Below are positions 10,639 to 20,010 of a DNA stretch of 64,000 bases, one piece after another. A program made the position numbers and the translations under genes. This DNA is from Arthrospiribacter ruber (GTDB lineage: Bacteria; Bacteroidota; Bacteroidia; Cytophagales; Cyclobacteriaceae). How positions within the stretch are numbered: position 1 is the stretch's first letter; each line of letters begins with the position of its first letter. Below the pieces are notes generated by a model. That model had not been told where the DNA came from and ran no database searches. It saw only the letters and a program-made list of their open reading frames with translations. The stretch spans positions 248,001-312,000 of the forward strand of contig NZ_RPHB01000001.1 in assembly GCF_019343195.1 (NCBI RefSeq). Reading direction: 5' to 3'.

Positions 10639-11451
10639 ATGAATAGATTTTCTTACTTATTGGGGCTTTTTTTGATGGGAATGTCTGCAGCCTCCTGCGT
10701 TTCGAACAAAAGGATTATTTACCTGCAAAATCTAGAAGGAAACGAAGCAATTGCGGAAGATGTCATGATTAATTATGAACTCCCCGAATACAAGCTTCAA
10801 TTTAATGATATCATTGATGTGGATGTCAAGACAGCCGAGGATATGATTCAAAGTGGTTTTAATGCTAAATTTCAGGATGGCGCAAATAGAATGGTCGGAC
10901 AAATAGCCCAAACTGGTGGTGATATTTATTACATGACTGGGTACTCGGTCGATAAAAAAGGGAATATCAGGTTACCGATAATAGGTGAACTAAATGTGAT
11001 GAACAAAACCTTGGAGGAAACAAGGGAAGTGATTGAAGAAAAACTGAGAGAATATGTGACGACTGAACTTTATGTAAGAGTCAAATTAGGAGGTATCCGG
11101 TTTTCTACACTTGGTGAGTTCAGGAGGCCTGGTAAGCATGTGGTCTTACAAGATAGGATGACCATTTTTGAAGCCATTGCCCAAGCAGGAGACCTTACTC
11201 CTGTTGCCAAAAGAGATGAAGTGTTGATTATCCGCCAATACCCGGAAGGATCCAAATTGCACAGGGTCAACCTGAACGACAGGCAATTGGTACGCTCTCC
11301 ATTTTATTTTATTCAGCCCAATGACCAAATCTATGTTGAACCACTGAAGGTCAGAGAGCTAGGTGCGGGAGAGAATGCTGCGCAGTCCATAGCATTGGTA
11401 ATTTCATCAGTGACTGCCATTGCCTTAGTTTTGAATTTAGTGACGCGATAA
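10639..11451 (+). CDS. Polysaccharide export outer membrane lipoprotein, Wza-like
   Basis: About 270 residues from the ATG at 10639, which gives a lipoprotein signal peptide ending MSAASC with Cys20 as lipidation site; a start at 10606 would add 11 polar residues. A polysaccharide-export domain follows (VDKKGNIRLPIIGELNV), then an SLBB-type segment (TLGEFRRPGKHVVLQ ... EAIAQAGDL). A C-terminal hydrophobic segment (SIALVISSVTAIALVL) resembles the membrane-spanning helix of Bacteroidota Wza-like proteins. Wza-type proteins form the outer-membrane channel of Wzy-dependent export. The Wzc-like gene follows five bases downstream, so the two are co-transcribed. The 250-bp leader upstream holds small inverted repeats, including GAGATTATCTC, but no promoter that I can assign firmly. 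Confidence 0.9.
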   Translation: MNRFSYLLGLFLMGMSAASCVSNKRIIYLQNLEGNEAIAEDVMINYELPEYKLQFNDIIDVDVKTAEDMIQSGFNAKFQDGANRMVGQIAQTGGDIYYMTGYSVDKKGNIRLPIIGELNVMNKTLEETREVIEEKLREYVTTELYVRVKLGGIRFSTLGEFRRPGKHVVLQDRMTIFEAIAQAGDLTPVAKRDEVLIIRQYPEGSKLHRVNLNDRQLVRSPFYFIQPNDQIYVEPLKVRELGAGENAAQSIALVISSVTAIALVLNLVTR

Positions 11452-11456
11452 AAAAT

Positions 11457-13889
11457 ATGAATACCCCAAACCATCCGAATTACCCAAACCAAGGACCTTC
11501 TTTTCAGCCTGTACAGGAAGATGAGATAGATCTGAAGGCCCTACTTTTTAATTACCTCAAATACTGGCCAATTCTGGCGATCTGCATGTTTGCCGGTATT
11601 TTGATTGCTTTTTTGGTCAACCGTTACAGTACTCCAATATTTAAAGTGGAGTCTTCTGTTATTGTGGTGGATGACAAGCCTACACTTGGAGCCGATTTGT
11701 TTGATGCAGGAGGAATGCTTCAGGGAAAAAGCAATGTGGAAAATGAAATGGGTATCCTTAAGTCCTATACTTTAGCAGAGGAAACCCTCAGTGAACTTAA
11801 CCTGAATGTGCTGTATTTTTCTGATGGGTTTATCAATCAAAAGCAGCTATATGGTAATGTGCCGGTTTTGGTAGAGGTAGATTGGAAGCATCCCCAATTG
11901 GTAGGAGGGATGTTTAGAATTGAGGTGTTGGACAGTGAAAAATTTTCTTTGACCATTGAAAATGACGGTTTTCAGGTTTATAATCCAGCAGATCCATTTT
12001 ATAAGACTAAGCTGACCCAAGATCCTTTTGTGAAAACCATTCATTATTTTGGGGAAGTGATCAAAGGGGATTACTTCAACTTTAAGGTGCAGAATATCTC
12101 TGCTTTGACAGGGGAAAAATTACTTTTTCAATTAAAGGATTCCCCAAGTCTGGCCCTTCAATTTAAAAATAACATCACTATAAACCCTATTAATAAACAG
12201 GCCTCTATTTTGACTTTGGGTTTGGAAACACCTGTCAGACGATTGGGAGAGGATTACCTCAACAAGATGATGGAGATGTATTTGGCCAGGGAACTGAAGG
12301 AGAAAAATAGGGCTGCTGAAAATACCATATTGTTTATAGAAGAGCAATTGAGCGGGATTACAGACTCCCTGACCTATTTTGAAAACAGACTGGAAAATTA
12401 TAGGTCTGAAAACAGGATTTTTAACCTCTCACAGGAAGGTTCGCAGATATTTCAGCGTTTGCAGGAACTGGAAAAAGAGAAGTCCCAAAGTGAAATCAAC
12501 CTGAAGTATTACCAAACCCTTCAGACCTACCTGACCAATGATCAGCTGGATGATTTGGTGGCCCCTTCCATCATTGGTGTGACAGACCCGCTTCTCAATG
12601 CTTTGGTAATGAACCTTGCAGAATTGCAGGCAGAAAGGATTCGCCTCACAGCCAATTTTTCAGAGCAGACTCCTGCTGTCAGAGAGGTGAGGAGTAAGAT
12701 TCAGAATACTAAAAAGGCACTTCAGGAAAATGTGAATTCCGCAATCCGGAATACCAATACGGTTTTGACTGAGCTGAACAATAGGATCAGGACAATAGAA
12801 AGGGAAATCAATACATTGCCCGAGACCGAAAGAAGGCTTTTGGGCATACAGAGGCAGTTTACCATCAATGAGAATATATATATCTACCTTTTGCAGAAAA
12901 GGGCAGAGGCTGAAATCACCAGGGCATCCAATATGCCTAAAAACAGCATTTTGGATAATGCCAGAGCCCTACAGAACCCCATAGCGCCAAAGAAAACCCT
13001 CAATTTATTGATAGGACTTATTTTGGGACTGATAATGCCGATAGGTGTGATTACGGTGAAAGATTTCCTAAATACCAAAGTAGAAGACCCGAAATGGCTG
13101 GAAAACCAACTGAAAGTCCCTTTGATTGGAATGATAGGGAGAAACAATACGGATGATGCTATGCCGGTATTGAATAATCCGAGGTCAACTGTAACAGAAG
13201 CATTTAGGGGTTTGAGGGCAGATCTTTCCTATTTGGCTGTCAACAAGCAAAAGACCTGTATTTTGTTCACCTCCAGTATATCAGGTGAGGGGAAAACCTT
13301 TATTTCCATCAACATGGCTTCTGTGTTTTCTCTGATGGGGAAAAAGACCATATTAGTAGGTTTGGATTTGAGGAAGCCGAAAATTGCTGAGGATTTTGGA
13401 ATGATCAATGATAAAGGGATGAGTACCTGTCTAAGCACAGATATGCCTTGGCAATCGGTTGTGAAATCTTCAGGCTATGACAATTTGGATGTAATACTTT
13501 CCGGCCCTATACCGCCTAATCCTGCGGAATTGATGCTTCAGGATAAGTTTTCGAGGATTATGGAAGAAATCAAAGAATCTTATGATGTGGTGATTTTGGA
13601 TTGTCCGCCTGTAGGATTGGTGTCTGAGACCAAAGAATTGTTTCAGTTTGCAGATGTTAATTTTTATGTTTTCAGACAGGATTATTCACAAAAGGGAAAT
13701 GTACAGATTATAAATAATTTGGTAGAAAAGGCCGGAGTGAAGAAAATGTACGCGGTTCTAAATGATGTTCATATCGATACCGGTTACGGCTATGGCTATG
13801 GTTACGGCTATGGTTATGGTGGCAACAGCTATGGCTATCACGAGGAGGTTTCCCTGCCTTGGTGGAAGCGGGCTTTGAGGAGAAGCTGA
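11457..13889 (+). CDS. Wzc-like polysaccharide co-polymerase and tyrosine autokinase
   Basis: 810 residues. An N-terminal Wzz segment carries the first membrane helix (WPILAICMFAGILIAFLV, ~35-55). A long coiled-coil periplasmic region follows, with a GNVR-type stretch (PETERRLLGIQRQF, ~460), then a second helix (LNLLIGLILGLIMPIGVIT, ~515-535). The C-terminal BY-kinase domain has Walker A (SISGEGKTF, ~609), Walker A' (VGLDLRKPK, ~636) and Walker B (VVILDCPPV, ~710). The tail has six Gly-Tyr repeats followed by SYGY, eight tyrosines in all, which is the expected autophosphorylation cluster. The protein controls chain length and export together with the Wza-like partner just upstream. No matching tyrosine phosphatase gene lies in the window. 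A strong terminator follows. Confidence 0.93.
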   Translation: MNTPNHPNYPNQGPSFQPVQEDEIDLKALLFNYLKYWPILAICMFAGILIAFLVNRYSTPIFKVESSVIVVDDKPTLGADLFDAGGMLQGKSNVENEMGILKSYTLAEETLSELNLNVLYFSDGFINQKQLYGNVPVLVEVDWKHPQLVGGMFRIEVLDSEKFSLTIENDGFQVYNPADPFYKTKLTQDPFVKTIHYFGEVIKGDYFNFKVQNISALTGEKLLFQLKDSPSLALQFKNNITINPINKQASILTLGLETPVRRLGEDYLNKMMEMYLARELKEKNRAAENTILFIEEQLSGITDSLTYFENRLENYRSENRIFNLSQEGSQIFQRLQELEKEKSQSEINLKYYQTLQTYLTNDQLDDLVAPSIIGVTDPLLNALVMNLAELQAERIRLTANFSEQTPAVREVRSKIQNTKKALQENVNSAIRNTNTVLTELNNRIRTIEREINTLPETERRLLGIQRQFTINENIYIYLLQKRAEAEITRASNMPKNSILDNARALQNPIAPKKTLNLLIGLILGLIMPIGVITVKDFLNTKVEDPKWLENQLKVPLIGMIGRNNTDDAMPVLNNPRSTVTEAFRGLRADLSYLAVNKQKTCILFTSSISGEGKTFISINMASVFSLMGKKTILVGLDLRKPKIAEDFGMINDKGMSTCLSTDMPWQSVVKSSGYDNLDVILSGPIPPNPAELMLQDKFSRIMEEIKESYDVVILDCPPVGLVSETKELFQFADVNFYVFRQDYSQKGNVQIINNLVEKAGVKKMYAVLNDVHIDTGYGYGYGYGYGYGGNSYGYHEEVSLPWWKRALRRS

Positions 13890-13950
13890 TCAATTGTTTA
13901 ATTGATGAACTGGTGAATTGATTGACTTTTCCCTAGGTTGAAGCTTTGTT

Positions 13951-13990
13951 AACCCTTGAGGTTTTTGAAACCTCGAGGGTTTTATTTTTT
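13951..13990 (+). terminator. Rho-independent terminator after wzc
   Basis: The stem AACCCTTGAGGTTT pairs with AAACCTCGAGGGTT (14 bp including one T-G wobble) around a TTG loop, followed by TTATTTTTT. It lies 61 bases after the stop codon and ends the adhesin-to-wzc transcription block. Confidence 0.85.
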
Positions 13991-14147
13991 CTCCCGCAGA
14001 TATCGCAGATGACGCAGATTTCGACTAAAGTCGAAGGGGGATTGATCCCTATGGACCAGACGGCCGGCTAAAGCGCGGCGGAAATTGGTACCCATCATTA
14101 TCAATTAAAAATAACCACAGATAATACAGATCTACACAGATAAAGCT
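13991..14147 (-). repeat. Intergenic repeat module C (minus-oriented copy)
   Basis: A ~150-bp module with a fixed order of parts: the word TCTGTGTAGATCTGT, a G+C-rich stem built on CCGCCG/CGGCGG, the palindrome GGGGATCAATCCCC and the palindrome TTCGACT/AGTCGAA. This copy reads on the minus strand. Plus-oriented copies are at 43112-43250, 45044-45210, 51252-51417 and 58057-58223. No coding potential is seen. Confidence 0.8.
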
Positions 14148-15588
14148 TAGGATTGAGTTTTAATTCAATCATATATCTATTTATTTCAACAATATTTTCA
14201 ATATCATTCAACCCTTAACTATTTTAATCTCATCAATTCAATATTTACACAATTCATCAACTCATCAGTTAAACAATTACACAATTAAACCCTTCTCCCA
14301 TCCCTGTTTTTGGCGAAAACCTAAATCCACCATTGACCATCCCTCGGCCAAAAACAAAATCGCCATCACACATCAAACCCTGGGTTTCACCCAGGGCTAT
14401 TCATAGTTCGATCACTCCGTGATCAGAAGCTCCAATCATAGTTTTCTGTTCGTAAGAAATGAATAAGCAAGTTTGAAAATTAGTCCTTTAAACCTTTAAC
14501 AATTAACTTTTAACATTCCTCAGTTAAACAGTTAATCAATTACACAGTTAAACCTCTTCCCGCAGGAGGGATGTGGATTAGTAATCTTAAAAAGGAGGCC
14601 AATTTTTGCCACGGAGGCACGTAGAAGCAAGGAATGGGTTTGATGAATTGGATCAGTTGATACCGCACCAATTTGTTCATGATGGGGAATTGGTTGCTAT
14701 GTGTTTTTCAATCTAGAATCTTAAATCAACAATCTAAAATCCTCTTATGCCAGAGGCACAACCCATTGGTAGAAAAAATTAACGGTTGAGGATCTATTCC
14801 GTCCTGTAGGGACGGCCCATCTTCCCTCTGATAAAAAGGATTGAATTGGTCCAATATCCATAAGTATCCATCAATAACTAGTCCGCTCTAGCGGATACAT
14901 TTAATATCCATTAAAAAACAACCACAGATAATACAGATCTACACAGATAAAGCTTCGCTTTTGGAAGACGATATGATTTAGAAATAATATCCAAAAATAT
15001 CTACCAATATCCATTAATATCACCTAGTATCCCAATCACTTAATTTAGAAATCCAAGCCTTCAACTTAATCAAACCCATATTTCAAAATATTTCCGGCCC
15101 CTGTTAGTGTCTCCACTAACAGCTCTCTCTTGCCTATCAAATTGGCTTAACCTTTAACAATTAACTTTTAACAACCTACCCCTCATCAATTAAACAATTA
15201 CTCAATTAAACCTTTTTCCCCCGCAGATTTTCGACTCAAGTCGAAGAAGGAATGATCTCCATAGCCAAGGTCCCCTACTAAATCACTTTGAAAATTGCTT
15301 TGGCTTATCTGATTTTGAATGAAATCTGAAAAATATAGAATGAAATTTTACAAAAAAAATCATTTTCTGAGTTTCAAAATAAGGTATTCGAAATCCAATT
15401 CATATAGGCTTAATTCAATAAAGACCTATCATTTTTAAATAATATGAAATATTTAAATAGTTTAATTAATTATTTAATAATAGAAATAAATGTTTTTGGG
15501 TATAGTTATTGTTAACTTCGGCATGGTGAACATATAGCCGGTCTAAGCAACCTGCTGATTAGTTTTACAACTAAAAAAACCACAATCT
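14148..15588. repeat. Gene-free repeat island upstream of the 202-aa gene
   Basis: No credible gene. The DNA is a mosaic of words also found in other islands here: AT-rich strings of the type CAATTAAACAATTAC, a hairpin built on CCCTGGGTTTCACCCAGGG near 14378, a ~280-bp block (14540-14830) repeated inverted at 50533-50812, a block with TCCGCTCTAGCGGA (~14880) repeated inverted near 42270, and the palindrome CTGTTAGTG/CACTAACAG at 15101-15122. From about 15300 to 15588 the sequence is AT-rich single-copy DNA and probably holds the promoter of the 202-aa gene. Confidence 0.75.
14540..14830 (-). repeat. Long inverted repeat, left arm (partner 50533-50812)
   Basis: Read on the minus strand, this block matches 50533-50812 with only scattered single-base differences (about one in 20 to 25 by eye). 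It includes the segments GTTGATACCGCACCAATTTG and GCCACGGAGGCACGTAGA. The two arms are opposed and about 36 kb apart, on either side of the EPS locus. Part of it also recurs near 42345-42420. Confidence 0.85.
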
Positions 15589-16197
15589 ATGCCCAGTCTT
15601 TTAAATTATTTTAGATTTATTTTTTCCGGAAATCTTCGCAGAACAAAAAGAATTTCCGGATACAAATTACACTACAAGTACCGTCATGATGCGGAACTGT
15701 TTGATCCTTTTATGATCTTGGCTGACCATTATTATAAAATTTCTCATACTCAAAAACCCTATGTACTGGAGATAGAAAACTGGAAATTTGATACAGAAAA
15801 GTACTTTTCTTGGGTAGCTGAAAAAAAGGCTAAAGTCTATTGCAAAATGTTCTTTCCTTTAGGCTTGTTTGAAGTAGAAAGACACGTAGTAAAGGAGCAG
15901 CATCGAACTACCTCTTTTTACCTTTTTATGTTGGATAAAGAGGTCTTTGCTTTCTGGCACAAAAAGTATGATTATGGGAGAGATCGACTTTCGGTTATTG
16001 AAGAAGACATTTTCCCTGCAGGTATGTTTATAGAACCTATACTTAAAAATGAAGAAGAGCCAATTCTAGTTAAAGGTCCTGAAAATCAAATACTTTATGT
16101 TGAAAAATTTGTGCATACCCACCTGTTTTATATTAGAGATCAGGAGAAGTTTAACCAACTCATTCGCCAAATTAAAGATTTGAAAATTCTTCCTTGA
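15589..16197 (+). CDS. Protein of unknown function, 202 aa
   Basis: I do not recognise the family. The product is soluble-looking, basic at the N terminus (FRFIFSGNLRRTKRISGYK) and rich in aromatic and charged residues, with no signal peptide, no clear membrane helix and no obvious catalytic motif. His/Tyr-rich stretches (LADHYYKISHTQKPY, FVHTHLFYIRDQ) are visible. Length, codon use and the ATG start preceded by an AT-rich leader support a real gene. It stands alone between repeat islands and upstream of the mannose-1-phosphate guanylyltransferase gene, so a role in the polysaccharide locus is possible by position only. Confidence 0.65.
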   Translation: MPSLLNYFRFIFSGNLRRTKRISGYKLHYKYRHDAELFDPFMILADHYYKISHTQKPYVLEIENWKFDTEKYFSWVAEKKAKVYCKMFFPLGLFEVERHVVKEQHRTTSFYLFMLDKEVFAFWHKKYDYGRDRLSVIEEDIFPAGMFIEPILKNEEEPILVKGPENQILYVEKFVHTHLFYIRDQEKFNQLIRQIKDLKILP

Positions 16198-16916
16198 AAA
16201 AATCATCCGTCATTTAAAAAAAGAGTGAGAAACAAGCATAAAAAAATCCCAGTAAAAAAAATGCATTTTATAAGACAATCCAGACTTGTCGAAATAATGA
16301 AAAAGCATTTCATATCAATAAAGATTTAATTATGCTTTTTCCGCTAATAAATTGTAAAAATCACGGGCAGTAATAGAAGGGGAAGCCCTATATTTGTGCC
16401 TGCATTTAGCCTGCATTGTGTTTGCACTGTGCATGTAATTTGACCTTATCATTATACAAGTGATCTTTTTGGCGCTCGCTGGTCCGCCATCTTTATTTGC
16501 TTAAGTCACCTGTATCCATTTTAAAATTCGCTTGGCTAAGTCCTTAATGGGACTGAAAGGGCGAAGCTGTGGGAAGGATGAAGAGTTTAATTGTTGAATT
16601 GATTAACTGATGAAGGGGAGGCTTTTAAGGGTTGGATTTCTAAAACAAGTAATTAGTGAATAGTGCGCAGTGAAAAGTGATCAGTGATAGGGTAATTGAC
16701 AATGTCATGTGTCCATACACCACCAAAACTGACCCATACCCTGGCATCACGGTTCTTTGTACTTGGTACATCTTCCTTTGTCCATTGTACATCATATTTC
16801 CCCCTTTGATTTTAATTTTTGTTCGGCAACAAGTACATTTAGGGATTAAAGAGAGTTTAGTGATGCAAAAGCATTAAAAATTAATTCGCCTTTTCCAGTA
16901 AATTTTAGATTTTCTT
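16198..16916. other. Gene-free region before the guanylyltransferase gene
   Basis: About 720 bp without a credible gene; a 66-codon frame at 16677-16877 has no family likeness and begins inside repeat-derived sequence. The first ~350 bp is AT-rich. Around 16385-16435 there is a short run of related TGCAT/GCAC words. From about 16560 the island words return (TTTAATTGTTGAATTGATTAACTGATGA, AGTGAATAGTG). The final ~100 bp probably holds the promoter and leader of the downstream gene, but no exact TAnnTTTG is present. Confidence 0.5.
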
Positions 16917-17924
16917 ATGTCACACAGCAAAGTCATCAACGTAATTTTATCAGGTGGTGTGGGATCCAGGCTTTGGCCTTTGTCCAGAAAAAGCAGACCT
17001 AAGCAATACTTGCCTATTTTTGAAGGGCAAACCCTCTTTCAAAAAACGGTATCCCGTAACCTTGGTATAAGTGAGCATATTTTGGTAGTAGGAAGTAAAG
17101 ACAATTATCATTTGTCAAGAAAAGATTTAGAAGCCCTAGGTGAAAATGACTTTACAGAAATCATCGAAGCCTGCCCTAGAAATACAGCCGCTGCCATTGC
17201 CTTTGCGGCCTTTGCTGTTTCTCCTTCGGATGTGCTTTTTGTGACACCATCAGATCACCTGATTCAATCAGGAGAAGCCTACGCATCGAAAGTCAATAGG
17301 GCCATTGAACTGGCAAGGGATGGCTTTATCGTTACTTTTGGTCTGAAGCCCACCAGGCCTGAAACAGGCTTTGGATATATAGAATCTGATGGGGAGGAAG
17401 TGATAAGCTTCAGAGAAAAGCCCGATCAACAAACTGCCGAATCTTTTATAGCAAAAGGTAATTTCTTTTGGAATTCAGGTATGTTCTGCTATCAGGCAGG
17501 AGTATTTCTTGAAGAGTTGAAAAAATCAGAGCCTGAAGTTTTTGATACCTCCAAAACTGCATTTGAAAATGCCGAAAATGGGTTTTTGAATGAAGGTTTA
17601 AGTTTGCAGATTCCTTCAATTTCCGTAGATTACGCGGTAATGGAAAAGACGGATAAGATCAAGGTGGTCCCTTCAGATTTCCAATGGTCTGATATGGGCT
17701 CCTTTGAATCCATTTACGATTACCTGAAAGAAACTGGACATAAGGTAGATACACAGGGTAACATGGTGATAGGAACAGATATTCACAGCGAATTTATTGG
17801 TTTGAGTCAAACGATACTCATCCAAACTTCAGATGCTATTCTGGTCCTGAATAAAGAAAAGGCCCAAGATGTAAAGAAGGTTTATGAGCGATTGGAGAAG
17901 GAAAAGCCGGGCTTGGTGGATTGA
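16917..17924 (+). CDS. manC: Mannose-1-phosphate guanylyltransferase
   Basis: 335 residues, the length of a single-domain enzyme without the fused phosphomannose isomerase domain of long ManC/AlgA proteins. The nucleotide-binding signature is clear near the N terminus (LSGGVGSRLWPLSRKSRPKQY, written here as LSGGVGSRLWPLSR then PKQY). Other family motifs are FVTPSDHLI, FREKPD, NFFWNSGMF and DYAVMEKTD with DFQWSDMGS. It converts mannose 1-phosphate and GTP to GDP-mannose in the cytoplasm, the donor for mannose and for fucose- or rhamnose-type derivatives. The gene stands alone, flanked by repeat DNA and a miniature transposable element, but lies within the EPS locus, which supports a role in polymer supply. 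Confidence 0.92.
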   Translation: MSHSKVINVILSGGVGSRLWPLSRKSRPKQYLPIFEGQTLFQKTVSRNLGISEHILVVGSKDNYHLSRKDLEALGENDFTEIIEACPRNTAAAIAFAAFAVSPSDVLFVTPSDHLIQSGEAYASKVNRAIELARDGFIVTFGLKPTRPETGFGYIESDGEEVISFREKPDQQTAESFIAKGNFFWNSGMFCYQAGVFLEELKKSEPEVFDTSKTAFENAENGFLNEGLSLQIPSISVDYAVMEKTDKIKVVPSDFQWSDMGSFESIYDYLKETGHKVDTQGNMVIGTDIHSEFIGLSQTILIQTSDAILVLNKEKAQDVKKVYERLEKEKPGLVD

Positions 17925-18681
17925 GTTAAATGTTTAATTGTGTAATCGATTAATTGTTTAATTGTTATGAGTAGTAGGCCTTTAATTTGATTGTATGACT
18001 AAAAATTTTCATCAATATGCGATTGATATGAAATATATTGAAGACGTCAATATATTGAGCTAAGAAATAAGGCTGTTGAAATTATAAATAAACAAAATGC
18101 CTTAAAAAAATATAAAATTCTAAAGCATTAGTATCCCGGACCCTCGCACATTAAACCGTAAGGGTCAAACCGTCAAATTCACTTTTAGCAGTAAATTGGG
18201 ATTTTGGAGGGTGGGATGAATTTTCCCGTACGTACGGGAGGCCAGCGCAGGCCTTGAGGGTGGATAGTGCCTGTCCCGATTTTTTCGGGAATTCGAAATT
18301 CTTGATTTTTTGGCTACTTTTTTATCAAAGCCTGTCCCGAAAATCGGGAGAAAAAGTAGCTTTATAATCAAATTTTGATTAGAATTTGGCAGAAAGAACT
18401 TGTTCAAAACAATCAATGGCTGCATGAAATATGTAGGATACACATATTTTAAAATCTGATAATCTAAAAACAAAACTTGAAATTAAATAATTGATGAACT
18501 GATGACCTGAGGAATCGACGAATTGAGGCATTCAGTTAATCAATTAAAGCAATTAACCAATTAAACTTTCAACAAACAATTCCACAATTCAACCACTACT
18601 CAGTTAATCAATTAAACAATTACTCAGTTAAACATTTCATTAAACAATTACTTAGTTAAACATTATTAAACTATTTAAGCT
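17925..18681. other. Gene-free region holding MITE copy 1
   Basis: The first ~190 bp is AT-rich sequence without features. The centre is a ~320-bp miniature element (18126-18446). The remainder, up to the TTG start at 18682, consists of the low-complexity island word TTAATCAATTAAACAATTACTCAGTT repeated several times in slightly varied form. No terminator or clear promoter is visible for either neighbouring gene. Confidence 0.6.
18126..18446. mobile_element. Miniature inverted-repeat element (TATGAGTATCCG family), copy 1, decayed ends
   Basis: This matches the copies at 39830-40140 and 47964-48256 over most of its length. It shares the 48-nt hairpin GCTACTTTTT...AAAAAGTAGC (18313-18360), a CCCGATTTTTTCGGG hairpin and the palindrome CCCGTACGTACGGG. 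Its ends are degraded versions of the terminal repeat (CATTAGTATCCC left, GGATACACATA right). The flanking octamers TTCTAAAG and TTTTAAAA agree at six of eight positions, as an old target duplication would. A 102-codon minus-strand frame inside is judged non-coding. Confidence 0.75.
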
Positions 18682-20010
18682 TTGAAAAATCAGTCTTTAA
18701 ATCTCCTGCCTCTTGAAGAATCAAAAATCGCCATCATAGGCCTAGGTTACGTAGGATTGCCATTGGCAGTGGCTTTTGCAGAAAAATATAAAACCGTAGG
18801 CTATGACATAGATGGCAAGCGGGTGGATGAACTCCAAAAAGGAAAGGACAGGACCCTGGAAGTAGCTGATGCTGAACTGCAGCAAGTGTTGATTCAAAAT
18901 CCTGTAGCTTTGGAAGAGGAAGGAAAAGGACTACTCGTTTCCGACGACGTCTCCGCCATTTCCTCCTGCAATATCTTTATCGTCACCGTTCCTACCCCAA
19001 CAGACAAGCACCATAGACCTGTGCTTACCCCTATGCTCAAGGCATCGGAGATGATAGGCAGACTTTTGAAAAAAGGTGATGTGGTGATCTATGAATCCAC
19101 CGTTTACCCTGGAGTAACAGAAGAAGAGTGCGTGCCTGTACTGGAATCCGTTTCTGGCATGACTTTCAACGAAGACTTTTTTGCCGGTTATTCTCCAGAG
19201 CGTATCAACCCGGGAGATAAGGAACATACGGTAACCAAAATCCTGAAAGTGACTTCCGGTTCCACCCCTGAGGTAGCAGACTATGTAGATGAAATGTACA
19301 GGTCTGTAATCACTGCAGGTACCCACAAAGCTTCCTGCATCAAGGTGGCTGAAGCGGCCAAAGTGATAGAAAACTCCCAAAGGGACATCAACATTGCCTT
19401 TGTGAATGAGTTGAGCAAGATTTTCAACCTTTTGGGCATTGATACCCAGGAAGTATTGGAAGCAGCGGGAACCAAGTGGAACTTCCTTCCTTTCCGTCCG
19501 GGATTGGTCGGTGGGCACTGCATTGGTGTGGATCCTTATTACCTGGCACAGAAAGCACAGGAAGTAGGTTACCATCCCGAAATCATCCTTTCCGGTAGAA
19601 GGCTAAACGATTCCATGGGCAAGCATGTGGCCACAGAAGTGATCAAGCTGATGATGCGCAAGGACCTTAAGGTGATAGATGCCAAAGTCCTGATTTTGGG
19701 TTTCACTTTCAAAGAAGACTGTCCCGATGTAAGGAATACCCGGGTGATTGACATTTTTCAGGAGCTGAAGACCTTTGATATGGATGTGGATGTATATGAT
19801 CCTTGGGCAGATCCTCAGGAAGTCATGCATGAATACGGAATTGAGGTGATCAATGGAAATACCAAAGAAAACCTGGATCAGTATTCTGCGATTATCCTTG
19901 CCGTGGCCCACAAAGAATTCAAAGACTGGCCTGTAGCCGCCTCCGACAATCAGGTCGTATTTGATGTGAAGTCGGTGTTGGAGAAGAACAAGGTGGATGG
20001 GAGACTTTGA
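18682..20010 (+). CDS. UDP-N-acetylhexosamine 6-dehydrogenase (TviB/WbpA-like nucleotide sugar dehydrogenase)
   Basis: 442 residues from a TTG start; no upstream ATG is in frame and the Rossmann fold begins 17 residues in. The NAD-binding motif is [19 protein letters not shown]. Further motifs are [27 protein letters not shown] and [20 protein letters not shown], whose Cys (~278) is the catalytic thiol. The C-terminal domain has [17 protein letters not shown]. The sequence groups with the TviB/WbpA branch, which oxidises UDP-GlcNAc or UDP-GalNAc to the uronic acid, rather than with the UDP-glucose branch encoded at 22737. It supplies an N-acetylated uronate for the polymer. Exact substrate is inference. 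Confidence 0.88.
   Translation: MKNQSLNLLPLEESKIAIIGLGYVGLPLAVAFAEKYKTVGYDIDGKRVDELQKGKDRTLEVADAELQQVLIQNPVALEEEGKGLLVSDDVSAISSCNIFIVTVPTPTDKHHRPVLTPMLKASEMIGRLLKKGDVVIYESTVYPGVTEEECVPVLESVSGMTFNEDFFAGYSPERINPGDKEHTVTKILKVTSGSTPEVADYVDEMYRSVITAGTHKASCIKVAEAAKVIENSQRDINIAFVNELSKIFNLLGIDTQEVLEAAGTKWNFLPFRPGLVGGHCIGVDPYYLAQKAQEVGYHPEIILSGRRLNDSMGKHVATEVIKLMMRKDLKVIDAKVLILGFTFKEDCPDVRNTRVIDIFQELKTFDMDVDVYDPWADPQEVMHEYGIEVINGNTKENLDQYSAIILAVAHKEFKDWPVAASDNQVVFDVKSVLEKNKVDGRL

Noticed and set aside
16677-16877. 66-codon frame before the guanylyltransferase gene
   Set aside because: It begins in repeat-derived sequence, has no recognisable domain and no promoter-like signal.
18165-18473. 102-codon minus-strand frame, similar to 39826-40101
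   Set aside because: It lies inside a miniature transposable element, and the third copy of the element breaks the frame with a stop.
18931-19575. 214-codon minus-strand frame
   Set aside because: It is antisense to the UDP-HexNAc dehydrogenase gene, which has all catalytic motifs.
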